DNA of 64,000 nucleotides from Gymnogyps californianus. Its lineage: Eukaryota; Chordata; Aves; Accipitriformes; Cathartidae. Below, in pieces: positions 1 to 12,200 of this stretch. The notes under the pieces are model-generated. The model ran no database searches. It was not told the DNA's origin and worked only from the letters and a program-made list of their open reading frames with translations. Where the stretch lies: positions 3,667,503 to 3,731,502 of the forward strand of contig NC_059473.1 in assembly GCF_018139145.2 (NCBI RefSeq). The letters are read 5' to 3'. The position numbers and the translations under genes are program-made. The stretch's first letter is position 1. Every line of letters begins with the position of its first letter.

Positions 1-143
1 AACCAGAAGTCCTGTGTTCCTTCCTTTATTTCTGACTCATTGCAAGACTTTGAACCAGTCACCTCAATAATCCTTAGCTGTGGTTTCTCTTGTTTCCAAA
101 ACAAGCCGCATATTTTTACCTGTTTCATTGTCTGTTTGGTGAG

Positions 144-200
144 ACGGATCCTGCGTCGTCACAGTGAGGAGTCCTCACCACTGGCGTCCATAGGAGCAGG
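144..200 (+). repeat. Ancient hairpin repeat fragment, 'gatcctgc' family
   Basis: The stretch opens with ggatcctgc and continues through gtgaggagtcctcac, whose arms (164-170 and 172-178) are perfectly complementary around one base. The order of pieces (gatcctgc, then a gtgagnagtcctca core, then a tcnataggagca segment) resembles the copies at 13669-13752 and 17211-17270. I read it as a degraded half-copy of the same palindromic family. The assignment is by eye and the homology to the other two is weak, so the motif order could be chance. Confidence 0.35.
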
Positions 201-1499
201 TTTTGGAGCATTGTGAATCTCATTTGTCAAATGCCTGTAAATTACTTAAGCGCTCTTTAGATGAAAGAAAAATTATTATTAAAAAACAGTTTTGGTGCCT
301 TAAAAATAACTCAAGACTGGCACCAGATTCTTGAAAATAAAAATGGCAGAGATTTTACTTAAGGATCTCCCCATGGGTTTGGCTAGATGGGTTTCTAATG
401 AGCAGGTCTTTTATTTCTGGGATATTCTGTTTCTCCCTGCCACAATTATTCATGTGCAAGTCCTAGAGCCAAATTCTGCCCTTAGATGCATGTTTGCTTC
501 TCCCATTGGCTTTCTTGAAAGCTACAGGCATTTTTCCTAAACCATCATTTGGCCTCCAGTTCTACTGTGGTCATATTTGTCTGTCCAAAATGACTGTGGC
601 TCTCCATTTATAATCTTGTAATTTGTAATCTTTATTGAGATACTGCTGTGGTTTTTCTTTCATTACTGGCATCTTATTGTAATATTGATTTTTTGTTAAA
701 TGGAACTGCATTGGTAATTTTGGCTGGCAGCTTCTTGTTTTTGCTTGCTTTTGTATACTTTTTGAGGGTGGGAGAGTATTCCCTGCACTATATTGAAGCT
801 GATTTCTTCGATCTAACTCTTGCGTTTTGTCTGTCTAAACAAATTTAATTTTTGCCTAATCTGTCTATGCAGTTCCCAGTCACTATGGTATCTAGGCACT
901 AAATTATAGCCCTCTTCTGAGTGTTTTCTTCTTGTAACGATGCTAACTTCCTTTTTGAGTGAGTGACCTAGTCATTGTCATGCTTTTGTAAACACTTTCT
1001 TCTCTACCTATTGATTTTGGTCTAACATTAGTGACCACCCACTGTTTCAGACTGGGAGAGAGAATAATTGTTATATAGGCATCCACATGCATACAGACAC
1101 AAACTCGTACACCTGCTCTCAGAGTGGACATCTTCTTCTGCAGTTTAATTCTCATGGAGAGTTATAACAGCAGGTCTCATCTGGACTGGGGCAAGGCTGA
1201 GCCTGGAGGATGGGCTGCCTGGAGTGTGCAAAGCGCAATGAGAAAGTCATGCATGTGTTTTGGGAAATTGTATAGCATTCACCAACGCAAGGAGCTGCAT
1301 ATGGATGGTAGGGTTCCTGGGCTACTGGGAGGTGATGCTGGCCTGCAAAATAACTACAGAGTGAATTACAGGTGTTCCTGGCTCTCCCCTATCCCCACTT
1401 CCTGGCATCTATACCCACCGCGGTGGCTGTGAGGGGATGGCACAGGAGCACTGCCAGAGCATTTGGTTTGCGGAGCGTAGTGCTTCCCACCCTTACAAA

Positions 1500-1740
1500 C
1501 TGCTTTGCTGCCACCTCCTTCTTGCAGTGTGTTTCCCGGGCTTAGCAGTACTCCCTTCCCTGGCAGTCCTGGCACAACCGCTGCCATGGCCCGGCCCCAA
1601 CCTCCTGAGCTCTGCTGCTGCATCCCCACCACCTCCTGTCTCCTGCAGCCTCCTCGCTCACTGCTCAGGTGCCCCCTCCTCCTCTTCCTCCTGTTTTCAG
1701 CCACATCCTTGAGAAACCCTTTCAGGCTTTTCCTCACTGG
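1500..1740. other. GC-rich, pyrimidine-biased patch
   Basis: C/T-rich on the plus strand with many ctcc and ctgc words and only a handful of CpGs, so it is not a CpG island. It creates overlapping open frames on both strands (for example 1737-1366 minus and 1505-1861 plus). Their composition is Pro/Ser/Cys or Gly/Arg-rich and follows the base bias, not a protein family. Confidence 0.5.
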
Positions 1741-2691
1741 TTACCCACCCTGCACGCTGCCTTTGATGCATCCCAAAGTAATTTCTGCGTGCTGCCTGCC
1801 CCAGTGGCATGGGAGGCTCCTCCGCTGCCACTCACTGACTCCACCGAGGCAGAAGCCCTGAAATACATTTGAGGGAAACGAGTCTCCCATTCAGCACAGC
1901 AGCTCTCTTGTATTTCACATACCCGTTACCCATTGCTTAATTGCACAACAGCTCTCTGAAAGACCTCCGAGCACTTAAGCGCAGTCATCTCACCCATCAC
2001 ATGCGGCAATGCCAGACTGAGGCCAAGTCCTCAGGGGAACTCCATGGACTCAGCACTTTTGCAAAGCAGAGCACTTGTTTAGTCATCTTCAGAGGATTTA
2101 GACGCCTACATTTTGGCATTAAAAAGTGCCATATATGTATATGGAGAACGCAAATCTGAGAAAACCCCAAAATATTTTGCATACAACTGGCAAGTACCTG
2201 GTGCCAATAGCTGTAGCCACCTCTATGTTGTTGGGTGCACACTTGCTGTGACAAACAGGAGATAATGAATGTGCTGCTGTTTGAAAGGGGCAATTCCATC
2301 CCCTATTTCTGAAGAGCCATCACCCATGGTTTTTGGTCAGGAAAACAGGACAAAGCCCTCTCAAATCTGGTAGTGCCCCTGTATACCCAGTGCCCAGGAA
2401 CACAAGTGTCCATCCCCTATCTTGCTTGCGCCTCTCTTTTGATAATGAAGGCTGTGTATCCCTGTGTGCCAGATGGTTTTCTGGAAAGCATCAAGCCAGC
2501 CACCGCTGTTGGTGTTTGGTTAACAGACTTGTACAAGAAAGTGATTCACGGACTACAGATTTATTGTCAATTTTGTTATGCTTAAGGCAGGCAGTAATTT
2601 CAGTTTTCACTGCCATTAGCTAATAATAGTAATTAATTAGTAAATTGTGCCATTGGGATCTCAGGGTGAACTAACAGGGAAAATGTAAATT

Positions 2692-2707
2692 AAAAAAAAA
2701 AAAAAAA
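2692..2707 (+). repeat. Poly(A) run, 16 bases
   Basis: Uninterrupted A run after 'taaat'. No polyadenylation signal or gene-like sequence precedes it, so I cannot tie it to a retrocopy. Confidence 0.9.
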
Positions 2708-5700
2708 GGCCACTAATGTTTCTGAGTTTCCTGCCACAACTGAGGGTTTGTGTCTGTCCCATCCCTCCAAACTTAATTTCTGAAGAACAACTTACATTGC
2801 CCACAGCACTGTCTGGGAAGTATTTGAAGCAAAATGAGAAGGTACACCAAAAAGTATCAGAAAGGTGCTAGGAAATGAAGGGAAAAGCAACAGAGTTGTG
2901 TTTCTGTGCTAGCAGCTGGAGGAACAGGGCTGAAATCTACCCTGGGTGAAGTTTCAGCCTTTCTCCTGCCAATGGTAAAAGTCTCCTTAAGTGAAGAGTG
3001 TGACGTGAGACTCCCTGCTGGCAGCCACTGCCCCACGCTCCCTCCGATCCTCTGCCACGTGCCTTCCGCTGCACCTGAGCTCCACATTTGCCATCCGTGA
3101 TATTAAGGTCTGAGCTCTCTCTTATAAGGAATTGCTGAGTGAATCAAATCTATATTCACATTATTCGTTCCTTTTCAGGATCTGAAAACCTCACATTAAA
3201 CTAGGAGGGGAGGGGAGGTGTTTTGTTGTTTGGGTTTTCCCTGATTTTACTGACTTCCCAGTAAGGAAGTTTTGGATATAACACTAAGAAAGAAGAAAAC
3301 ACTAAGATAAATCCAGGCTTTTCAATTCAAGGTCATTTTGAACCCTTTATCTGGCCGCAAAAGAAAGTGGGGGAGAAAAGAATTAAAGAATGTGAATTAG
3401 GCTGAGTCATTTTCACTATGAATTGTTTGCAGCTGTCAGAATCAGATCTACATAGTTCACTATAGCTCAATTTCCTTTCCGAGTTAATAACACATTGAAC
3501 AAACATACTATACTAGACTCCTTTTTTTCTTTCAAATAACCTCACAGTGGATCTGCATTCCTAGTATAAAAATGTCTCTATTAGCTTAGGCTATTTATAG
3601 AACATCAGAGGGCTGAAAGATAGTTAAAAATTAATCGATTACCATCAAATAACAGACACTAAAACTCAGTGTATGAAATGCCTTCCTCTACTGAATAAAT
3701 TAATAGCAAGAGGAGAAATGTACGATCCTGATTTACAGGCTGGCCAGATTCAATTTAACACTCTCCAGTGCAGCTCATCGGCATTCAGAGCTGTACAGTT
3801 CAGGTGGTACTTTCAGTCGTTGACCCTGTATCTGATGTGATGGGTAGGGGGAAGGCGATATGCTTGGCAGGGAGGACATAAAGGATTGAGGTGTCCCGCT
3901 TCAGCTGAAAGACCTTTGGAAGGACCAGCTCCTGGGGTCTAATACCTGCTGCTGAATGATTCCTCTTGACCTGTCCAAAGGTGGCATTTGGGGATTCACA
4001 GATGGAAATTACTCTTTCTACAATCTCCATGTCATGATCTTTTCTTTCTGTTGAAATAGTTGAAAGCAATGGTAGGGAAGTGGCACCACCTGTGTGTAGA
4101 AGGTAAAAAACTTGGGCTTACAAAATATTAAGATGCTTCTCTAATAATCTTATTGGGAATAGTAAAATGCTGCTCTGGCCTTTATACTCTGTGGCTATAA
4201 TCATGCCACGGGCTGTGAAGAGAAATAAAATGTTTTATGAAACCAATGAAAATAATTATGGAGGGGGAAAGAAAAAGCTTTCAGGAACATAAGTCATTCT
4301 TCAGGTGTGAAAGGAAGCAAAAGAACTTAGTTCCAAGATTGCTGCTTCTGTATCATATCTGAAGCAGGGCTTGTGTCCCCCAAAGCTTCTCTGTTTCTTC
4401 TAAGAGTGCCAGTGGGTCTCATAAAAGATATGCCTTTCCAAGGCATTATTTCGAGCAACAGGTTTGGCAGTGGGCAGAGCTACCTGGTGGGGGTTTATCA
4501 CTTGCAGGCATCACAGGACTTTTACACCAAGACAGTCAAAGCCCAGGATGCCTTTGGTGATGCACTGATGTGTCTGCACAGCTTGGGTTGATGCTAGTTT
4601 AGGGATGGAATTATTTTTGTGACTTTTGGGTACATCTAAATCTAGGGTAGTTTGTTATCATACCTTTCGAGAAAGTGGCTAATGGATATGATGGACCTCC
4701 CGTTTTAGACATACCCTATAGGGAAGAAAGGAATTCGATTAAATAAAGAACAGCTTCTAAGACAGGATGGCGAGTTTAACATCTGCCCCTGTTGATTGCT
4801 GACAGACGGTAACACACAGCTTACAATGTAGGAGAAGTCTTTATTTCCTCTTTTATTGCCGAATATGCACATTTCCAAGCAAAGGTGACATTTTTGTATG
4901 TCAAAACAAAGGTAAAACTGCACAGCCTTTGAAACATCAAACTCAGATGGAAAATGAGGATTTGGCATGGCTTAATTTGGGCTTTATTAATGCCTTTGGG
5001 GGAGAGGGATGGAAGAAAGATTAGGCAGATCAGAGCTTTAAAAGTCATAGATCATGCATTTAATAGCTCTAATTCTTAAATACTTGAAGGTTTCATAAAG
5101 CCATTCTCTTCAAGTGCAAACTCTTTCCCACTTTTGACTGTTGCATCTAGACCTCCCAAGTTCTTAAAAAGAGCTTGCAGCTCTTGCAGCTGAAAATCTT
5201 CAGACCCTTCCATACCACAGTGATCTTGCACCAACAATATGTATGCAGCCAGCATCCTTAAAAGGATCCCACGAGGAGTATACATGCACACATAGACACA
5301 TACTTTCATTCAAGGTGCATATTGTATTATCTTAGGTACTCACCAAATGGGATTTAAAGCTGAAAAAAGAGACTTTTTCCATTCAGTTACATTTTCTGAA
5401 GTGCTACAGATTTAGAAAGACTGGATTTAAATGAAGTTACTACTAGATTTTTTAAAAAATCAATTCTGGTGCTGTAAGAAATTGATGGCTAGATTTCAAG
5501 GTGAATTTTATCTAAAACTGAAATATTGACTTAAGGTAATATTAATATTTTGTTCTGTTTTCTTTCTTGAAAAGTGGCATTTTTCACTGCACTGGATTTT
5601 GTCCTTTCCACAGTCTTAAAATAATTTGCCACACATTTATTTTAAATATTATAGTGCTATTTTTAAACTAGCACTGCAAAGCAGCAGTTTTTATAGTAGC

Positions 5701-6153
5701 TATTACATAGTATAAGGAGTTTTCTGTAATAAAATCAATATCATAGGATAAATATTCTGAGCTAGAATAATAAGGTACTGATAATTTTGCCCATAGTAAT
5801 CGTTTTTAGCATGGCTGTGCTTTCCACAGTGTGATTTTTCTGATTGTATTTAACATGAATTAAGGTAAATTCCAGAAGGTAACGTAGCCTGGGACACTGT
5901 GACCAACGTGGGTGAAATAGCTGAAAGCAGTATGAGAGCACAGCGTAAGGGAAGGGTATCAGTAAGATATGGAACTCTGAAAATAAATAATTAGTCATTA
6001 AGGGAATGTGAAAGTGGAGGGTGATTTATGACGTTATGGAAATAATAACATTAAATGTCTCCCCCCCAACATTTTCTTTAAGGTTATTTAAAATCAAAGG
6101 TGCTAAATAAGATAATTTTAGCTGCCTATATACCTGTTCCACAGTGTTTTCTA

Positions 6154-6210
6154 AGACCAGGCTATGCAATGCTTATTCATTGGACTAGACCAGGCCGTGC
6201 AATGCTTATT
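6154..6210 (+). repeat. Two-unit tandem repeat, period 33
   Basis: A 24-base unit beginning agaccaggc and ending gcaatgcttatt occurs at 6154-6177 and again at 6187-6210, with two mismatches (tat versus cgt region). The 9 bases between differ. This looks like a small local duplication. Confidence 0.8.
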
Positions 6211-6386
6211 GCTAAGACTGCACCCTCGCAGTTACATGAGCTCTAGAAGAGGCTTTTCTACCCCAGCTGTTCATTTGCACCATCCCACCACAGACCACTG
6301 CCCTCAGGTGTGCTGATACAAAGGTCTCCTGGGCCACCTGGTACCTGAAGTGGTCTGGTTGATAAAATAGGGGGTTTGTTTCAGCC

Positions 6387-6409
6387 TTTTTTTTTTTTTT
6401 TTTTTTTTT
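6387..6409 (+). repeat. Poly(T) run, 23 bases
   Basis: Homopolymer of T following 'tcagcc'. It could be the tail of a minus-strand retroposed sequence, but the DNA to its right (6411 onward) shows no recognisable element. Confidence 0.9.
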
Positions 6410-7303
6410 AATACCTTTGGAGAGTTCAAAGTTAATTTCTGAATTTAAGGGTTATAAACAAAGGGACTTTTAGAACGTGCTAATCTCAACCAGAAGTTTT
6501 CTTCAGGTTACCAGAAGGTGAGTGTTGCGCCATTTCTAGGGATTTCTGCCAAGGGTACTGGGCCAGATTCTGTCAGAAGAAATATGGCCCAGCAGGTGCA
6601 GTACTTGGATTTGCTCTTTAGCGACAGAGAAACTGGGCTTCAATGTTTGAATGAAGTGTGAGCAAATGGGATGACCAGCTGTCAGCATCTGCAAAGCCCA
6701 GCAGTGCTCAGTGTCCTCAGGGAGGACATGTTGGGTTTGGACACTCGGCCTCACTATGTGGGCTACAGGGAGTACTGGGGCCAAGAGCCTCATCGTCTCC
6801 TGTTTGGCTGTCATGCTGGTGGTGATGGCAGCGGGGCAGTGTCCCCCCTCGGCTCAGGGTGTGGGTACAGGAGACTTGAGTGGTCAGAGAAAGCAGCCGC
6901 TGATCGTCTGGCCTGTAACGTATTGAAAAGGCAATTCCAATAACTCATTTTACAACCAAGTGATCATTTATCCTACTAGCAAAATCTGTTCAACTCTGGT
7001 TGTATAGGTTATACAGTAATAAAAGTTCAAGTATCCATAAAATTGCCATTGAACTGTAAATTAATGTGAGGTAAAGTTGTTGCCCAAGGGAATAACCAAG
7101 CTTCAGAAAGTTGTGTCCTAAATTAATTAATGCTGTGTTCATCTCTGCCTAGGAAAAGAATGGGTTTATGCTGGTCTTTGGTTGTTGAGCTCAGAGTTTT
7201 GTTTTCAAGCAGAAATTGCCGTTGTCATCTCTGCTCATTTAAACAGGACTTTGTGAAATCAGAGAAAACCCCAGGAAAATTTATGAATGAGATGACCTGG
7301 TTA

Positions 7304-7309
<6 letters not shown>

Positions 7310-7336
<27 letters not shown>
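7310..7336 (+). repeat. Poly(T) run, 27 bases
   Basis: The longest clean homopolymer in the window. No element boundary or target-site duplication could be identified next to it. Confidence 0.9.
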
Positions 7337-7343
<7 letters not shown>

Positions 7344-8274
7344 TTGCTACGTCTGTTCGAATGGGTAGAGCCAATCCATGCCTGCACCACTTCAGTCACC
7401 TTGTAACGGTCAAGTGTTTCCTTTTTGCTTAAGCAAAGGTGTACATTTGCAGTTCATGGTTGCTGATCTCCCTGACCATCATGGCTTGACTGTCGTCTCT
7501 CTGACCCCTCCCTTAAAACCTTTGTTTTGTTTTTTTTGTTTCTACTTCATTGAAAAAAGAAACCAGTGGTACTTATAAAGAGGTCAGTTTTAATTATTAT
7601 GGATGAGGATTAATTAAAAAAAAATTTACTTGGTCCCATTGCCTTGGGAATCAACTGCTTTTTAAAAAAGTTGGGTGAAAAAGCAATTGGGGTATCCAGA
7701 GTTACATGCTGCAGTGTGGTCTGCAAATTATCCCTGCTGGGTTTGTGCTGTTTCCACAGCCGAGGAAGCACAGAACATAGAGGAGCCGTATAATGAGGTG
7801 TACATAAATTGTTTGCATTCAACAAGTCCTCCACAATGCTTAAACTATCGGGGTCTGGTGCAGCACTTGGGAGTGGTTGTTTGTACAGGGCTTCAGAGCT
7901 GCCATATAAACCACTGCTCTGTATTACCAGAAGACTGAAAAAGCTATCTCCTAGATCTCTTGCTAACAAGCCTCAGAGATTTGTATTGAGTAGCTGACTC
8001 TTCTCTGCTCACAGCAAGAACCTTTCCACAGAGTTTCTATCGCCAGCACTGATGCCGGCCTGCCTGCCGGTGCTGTGCTGAACTGACACAATGGCAAACA
8101 GCACTTCCCGTCAATTACTAACAAAAAAGAGTCACCGTTATTCCCTATCACTGATCAAGCACTGCTAGTCTGCTTGACACAGGATAAGGGCTGAGGCAGC
8201 TGGAGCAGGACCTCCACTGCACCGTTGGTGGCAGCAAATTCAAAAATAGTTAAAATGTTTTCTGATTCCTCTCC

Positions 8275-8480
8275 TGCTTTTTACCCCCTTTATTTTTTTT
8301 CATACACAAGTTGTTTTCAGTACTTTTCCTGACTTCTCTTTTTTCCTTACCATCTCTTCCTCTTTCCATTTCACCTTTGCTTTTTAGTTTTCCCCCCTCA
8401 TTCTTCTATTTTTCTTTCTTTTCAGCCTCTATTTATTTCTTCTGCTTCGCAGATTGTCTCTCTGCTTGGTTTTCTTTTTC
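8275..8480 (+). repeat. Pyrimidine-rich low-complexity tract
   Basis: Nearly continuous C/T sequence (ttcc, tctt and ccct words) on the plus strand. It accounts for the Ser/Phe/Leu-rich open frame at 8311-8544. Confidence 0.75.
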
Positions 8481-9190
8481 CCGGCACTTACTATATTCCT
8501 TGTGTTTTTGCAGCTCTAATGCTAGCTTGTCTGCCAAAGAATAAACTCCTATTTATGGAAAATATATGCAGCTATATGCACTGCTAAAACATCTTCAGAC
8601 TGTTTGCTCACAGTCATCCTGCAGAGACAGCATGACACTGTTAACAGAACTGAACAGCTACCACTACATTTACCAAAATTAGAGCCAAATGGCACATAAG
8701 CACACACCTATGCAGTCATACAGCTGCTGCAATGTGCACATATAGGTTCAGGTTCATCCACCTGGACCTATCTTAAATGAACCAACCTGTTTCCTCCTCT
8801 GCCAATGAAACAATGCAGTTTGGTTTTATATGGGAGAATCCCATGGGTTAGACCTTTAGATATAATTACCCTACTCTTCCCACACCGTTAACTTTGCCCA
8901 GGAAGGGATAACAATTAGTTATGCCCTCCAGTGTAGGCCAATGGAAATTCCTGAACTGGTCCATTGTCAGGTCAAGTTATACTTTTAGAGCACTCTAAAT
9001 TTGAAGCTCTAAGCAAAAGCTGATTGCTTGGTACATCTATGAAATAAAAAAGATCAGTATTTTGGGATGGTTTCATCTTGTGCCTCTAGATTAGTATCCT
9101 AAAGCAACAACACTCCAGGTACGATACCTTTTAAAACATTCTTAGGTTTTCAGCATTGTTTCTTAGTGAAGTACGGTAAATAAAGGGGGA

Positions 9191-9275
9191 GAATTTCAAA
9201 GGCACAAAGGGTAGTTCTTCCATTGAAAGTCGATGGAAGTTGTGTGTCTAATTCCCATTTGTGCCTTTGAAAACA
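9191..9275. repeat. Hairpin-forming ancient repeat (MITE-like)
   Basis: A perfect 14-base inverted pair, ttcaaaggcacaaa (9195-9208) and tttgtgcctttgaa (9258-9271), flanks a loop of about 49 bases whose centre (cattgaaagtcgatggaagt) is itself partly self-complementary. I recognise this architecture (fold-back arms around a 'cattgaaagtcaatg' core) from ancient palindromic repeats common in turtles and other sauropsids. The family name is not certain. Transcribed, it would fold into a pre-miRNA-sized stem-loop. No flanking target-site duplication is evident. Confidence 0.75.
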
Positions 9276-9279
9276 CGCA

Positions 9280-12200
9280 TGTCCCTGCTTTGCCCATGGT
9301 TTTAAATCTCATGTGCACACAAACACAAGCCCCACATTCCTATTCAACCTTCTACACACAATTTAATTTCCTTTCAGTGTCACAAACTTTCTATGGTAGC
9401 TGAAATATGTCAGGGATGTTTTTGTCAATTTGCTGAGACCAGGTTCCTCAGCTCCCACTATGCACTTCTGGGGTGATCAGATCATGATGTTAGAGTCGCA
9501 TAAGAGCTTATTAGCAGCTGTTGCAGACACTTTCTCTGTGCTCTAAAAACAACAACGAGAACAACAACTCAGCTGGGAAGAGCATATGCAATAGCCTTTT
9601 AATCATTGCTTCAACTCACCATGTCATGATGCGTAAGCTTTCTCATCAATGAGGCTAGGAATACAAAACCAGAGAACTTCTTAAATATTTCAAACACCTG
9701 CATCTTGTGAAACAAATTTATGCTACCAGATTTAAAAAAAAAAGGAAAGGAAGAAAGCAAAAAAAAAAAATCTCTTGGATCAAAAGTGTCTTCTTATCAG
9801 GAAATGAAGGACAGGAACAAAAATACCCTCCTCCTCCATCTCCTCCTCTTCTTTTCCCACCTCAAACTTGATGATAAAATTCTGTAATCTGACAACCCCC
9901 TGCAAAATGATAGCTGAGTATTTACAAATGGGGCTTTTCGATGCAAGTCTGCAATTAAAAATCTCTCCAACACAAGCCATTTGAAAGCTAGTTAGGCTCT
10001 GGCTTCTTTTTGTCGCTATCTGTGCTGCCCAGCTTTGCTGTCCTCCTTTATCTGCTGCGGTTGTGAAGCCAATGCGAGTGGCCACACAGAGGGGTACATA
10101 GGCAGCTGTGGGATGCAAATGCCAAGCTTCAGAGTCTGTTTATTCAGCAGTGGCAGGGAAGTCTGTCGCTGGTCACTAGGCTGGAGATGTGCCTACAGGC
10201 TTGGTGTGGGATGCTGTTCAGCTGTCCTGCTTCTCTGCAGGCCGCTTCATTGCAGTCACAGTGATGAATTTGTTTCCTTTCGTAGTAAGTCAGACAATAA
10301 GGATGTTGCTAAATCTTTTACGGAGCCCAAAGGCAGGGCTGTTGGTTGATATTTGTTTGCTGTGGAGTTATGATTTGTATGACCACCAAGTTGCCCCTTG
10401 ACTCAGAAAGTCCAATGTTGCAAACTTGTGTGCTCTGCAGTCAGTGAATGGAGCTCGGCAAGGTAAAAGTGGCCAGCAGATGTCTCTCAGGATATTTCTT
10501 TGCAGACACTGCTCTCCCAACTCCCTTTCTTTCTTCACGTTCCCGAAACTGGGCTTGGTGGTTATGAGAAATGCTGTATCTTACCTCTTTGCCCATTCTC
10601 TGCAAGTATTACAGCCCCAAATACATAGCTTTGTGATACAGAGGGTTTTTTAAGCCACAGCCTAAATTAAGGGAATGTTTTATAAAGATAAAAAAAAAAG
10701 GCAAGCTCCTTTGTGTCTTCAGAACATTTCATGATTATTTACAGTCTTTGAGAAAATGAAGCAGTGTCACTCATGGGGACATACAATATTTTAGATCACT
10801 TTTGATTGGGAAAAATCATTAACATTGCTGGGATTTTGCTTTATTTTGCATGGGAGAATTGGTAGATGGCAGGAAAAATATTCTGTTCGCAGGTGCAGGC
10901 TGTGTTGACATGAGGCAAATCTGCTAATCAAGCTGTACCTGCTGAGCTATGCTGGCAAATTTTTCCTTGGGTAGACTTGGCCTAAGTCTGAGCTCTTTTC
11001 GTTAGCTGGCTATATATTATCCTCTGTATTTAGATGGAGAAACAGCAGCAGTGAGGATAAGTGGTTGCTCATGGCACTGAAGGAATTAGTTTTAGAGGTG
11101 GAAGTGGAAGGCTGGAGTCCCCTGGTCCCAGTCATGTTCACACCAGACCGCTGCATTTTGGCTTGGATGGGGTTTAAAGCTCACCACTTAGGTCATACAG
11201 AAAATGCGCACACTATTATCATTTTGCAGGAGCTCTCCATTGGCATGATCCATGTCTTTGAGAATACAATAGTCCATCACCAATCCAATCATCTTTCTGT
11301 GACTGAGGGGTTTATGCAATTATAAAAAAGTGGATGATTTGAATGTTCTAGCCCTCATGTGGAATTATGTTTGGAATTTATCCGACAAGACAGGGAAGGG
11401 ATTTTGTTTGTTTTGTTTGATCATTTCTTATCACAGAACTTTGTTTGACTCAAACCACAATGATACAAGCATTCAAACACCACCTTCAGATGTAATATTG
11501 ATTTATAAAACAGCAGTGCACAGCTGCTAAGCTTCACTGTTTCATACAGAAGGTCTTCAATTCCCAACAAATCACTGGCATTTCTAGCTATTTACAAATT
11601 AATGTTTCCTCTGAACCTTGTGCATTTCTTATTATTCTAGTCTGCTTTCTTCAGTTTCTGCTTAGAAACCTTGTGTGAGTGTGTATTATGCAGTGATAGG
11701 GCAGCTTTAGAGCATCAGCTAAATTGGAGTTAAATAAAAAAAATCTAGATCAACGTTTATCCTTAGGCAAGTTATGCACTGAGTGAAATTAAACCACTAT
11801 ATGTACTTGTAGATTGAAGAATCAGAGGTGGAGGATGGGTCAGAAACACTAAGATCAAAGTTTTTCTTCTTTGAAAAAAACTCTTTGAAAAGCCCCCATG
11901 CCACCTATTCTGCTTGTTAATGTTTTGACTGGAAGTGTCTGGCAGTGTCATCATCAGCAGAATATTTTTAAAGACCTTTTTTTTTTTTTTTTTTTTTGGA
12001 GCTGACTCTAATAGCAAAGCAATGGATCCTTAGCAGCCTCTGTTATATGTCTCTTAAGGGAATATTTTTGTTAATTGCAAATATTTGATTGACAAACATG
12101 GGATGCAATTAGTAGGCAGGCACAGTAGGAATGTGCAGTGAACTGGATCTCTGAACCAACAGATCTCAACTCTCTCAGCTTGATCTGAAATAGGCTAGAG

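Larger units (their letters stand above)
206..6150. other. Unique non-coding sequence, no gene seen
   Basis: Short open frames only, none with a recognisable domain. A minus-strand frame at 5309-5076 (about 77 codons) reads somewhat protein-like but has no motif I recognise and no flanking splice pair. Around 2590-2640 there is a cluster of TAAT cores (ctaataatagtaattaattag) of the type homeodomain proteins bind. No transposon terminus, tRNA or snRNA was recognised. Confidence 0.6.
6411..9190. other. Unique non-coding sequence with a pyrimidine-rich block
   Basis: No gene recognised. A consensus-like splice donor (aag|gtgagt) sits at 6515-6523, 11 bases after a weak acceptor, with no supporting reading frame. 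'gggccagattctg' at about 6558 resembles the ends of ancient amniote palindromic repeats. Open frames at 7969-7610 minus and 7675-7938 plus are mutual shadows with no domain. Confidence 0.55.

Noticed and set aside
5076..5309. Protein-like minus-strand frame, 77 codons
   Set aside because: No family recognised, starts and ends without splice signals, and no second frame or homologous piece nearby.
6505..6523. 11-base microexon between an acceptor-like ttcttcag and the donor aag|gtgagt
   Set aside because: No neighbouring exons or frame. Short splice-like pairs are expected by chance.
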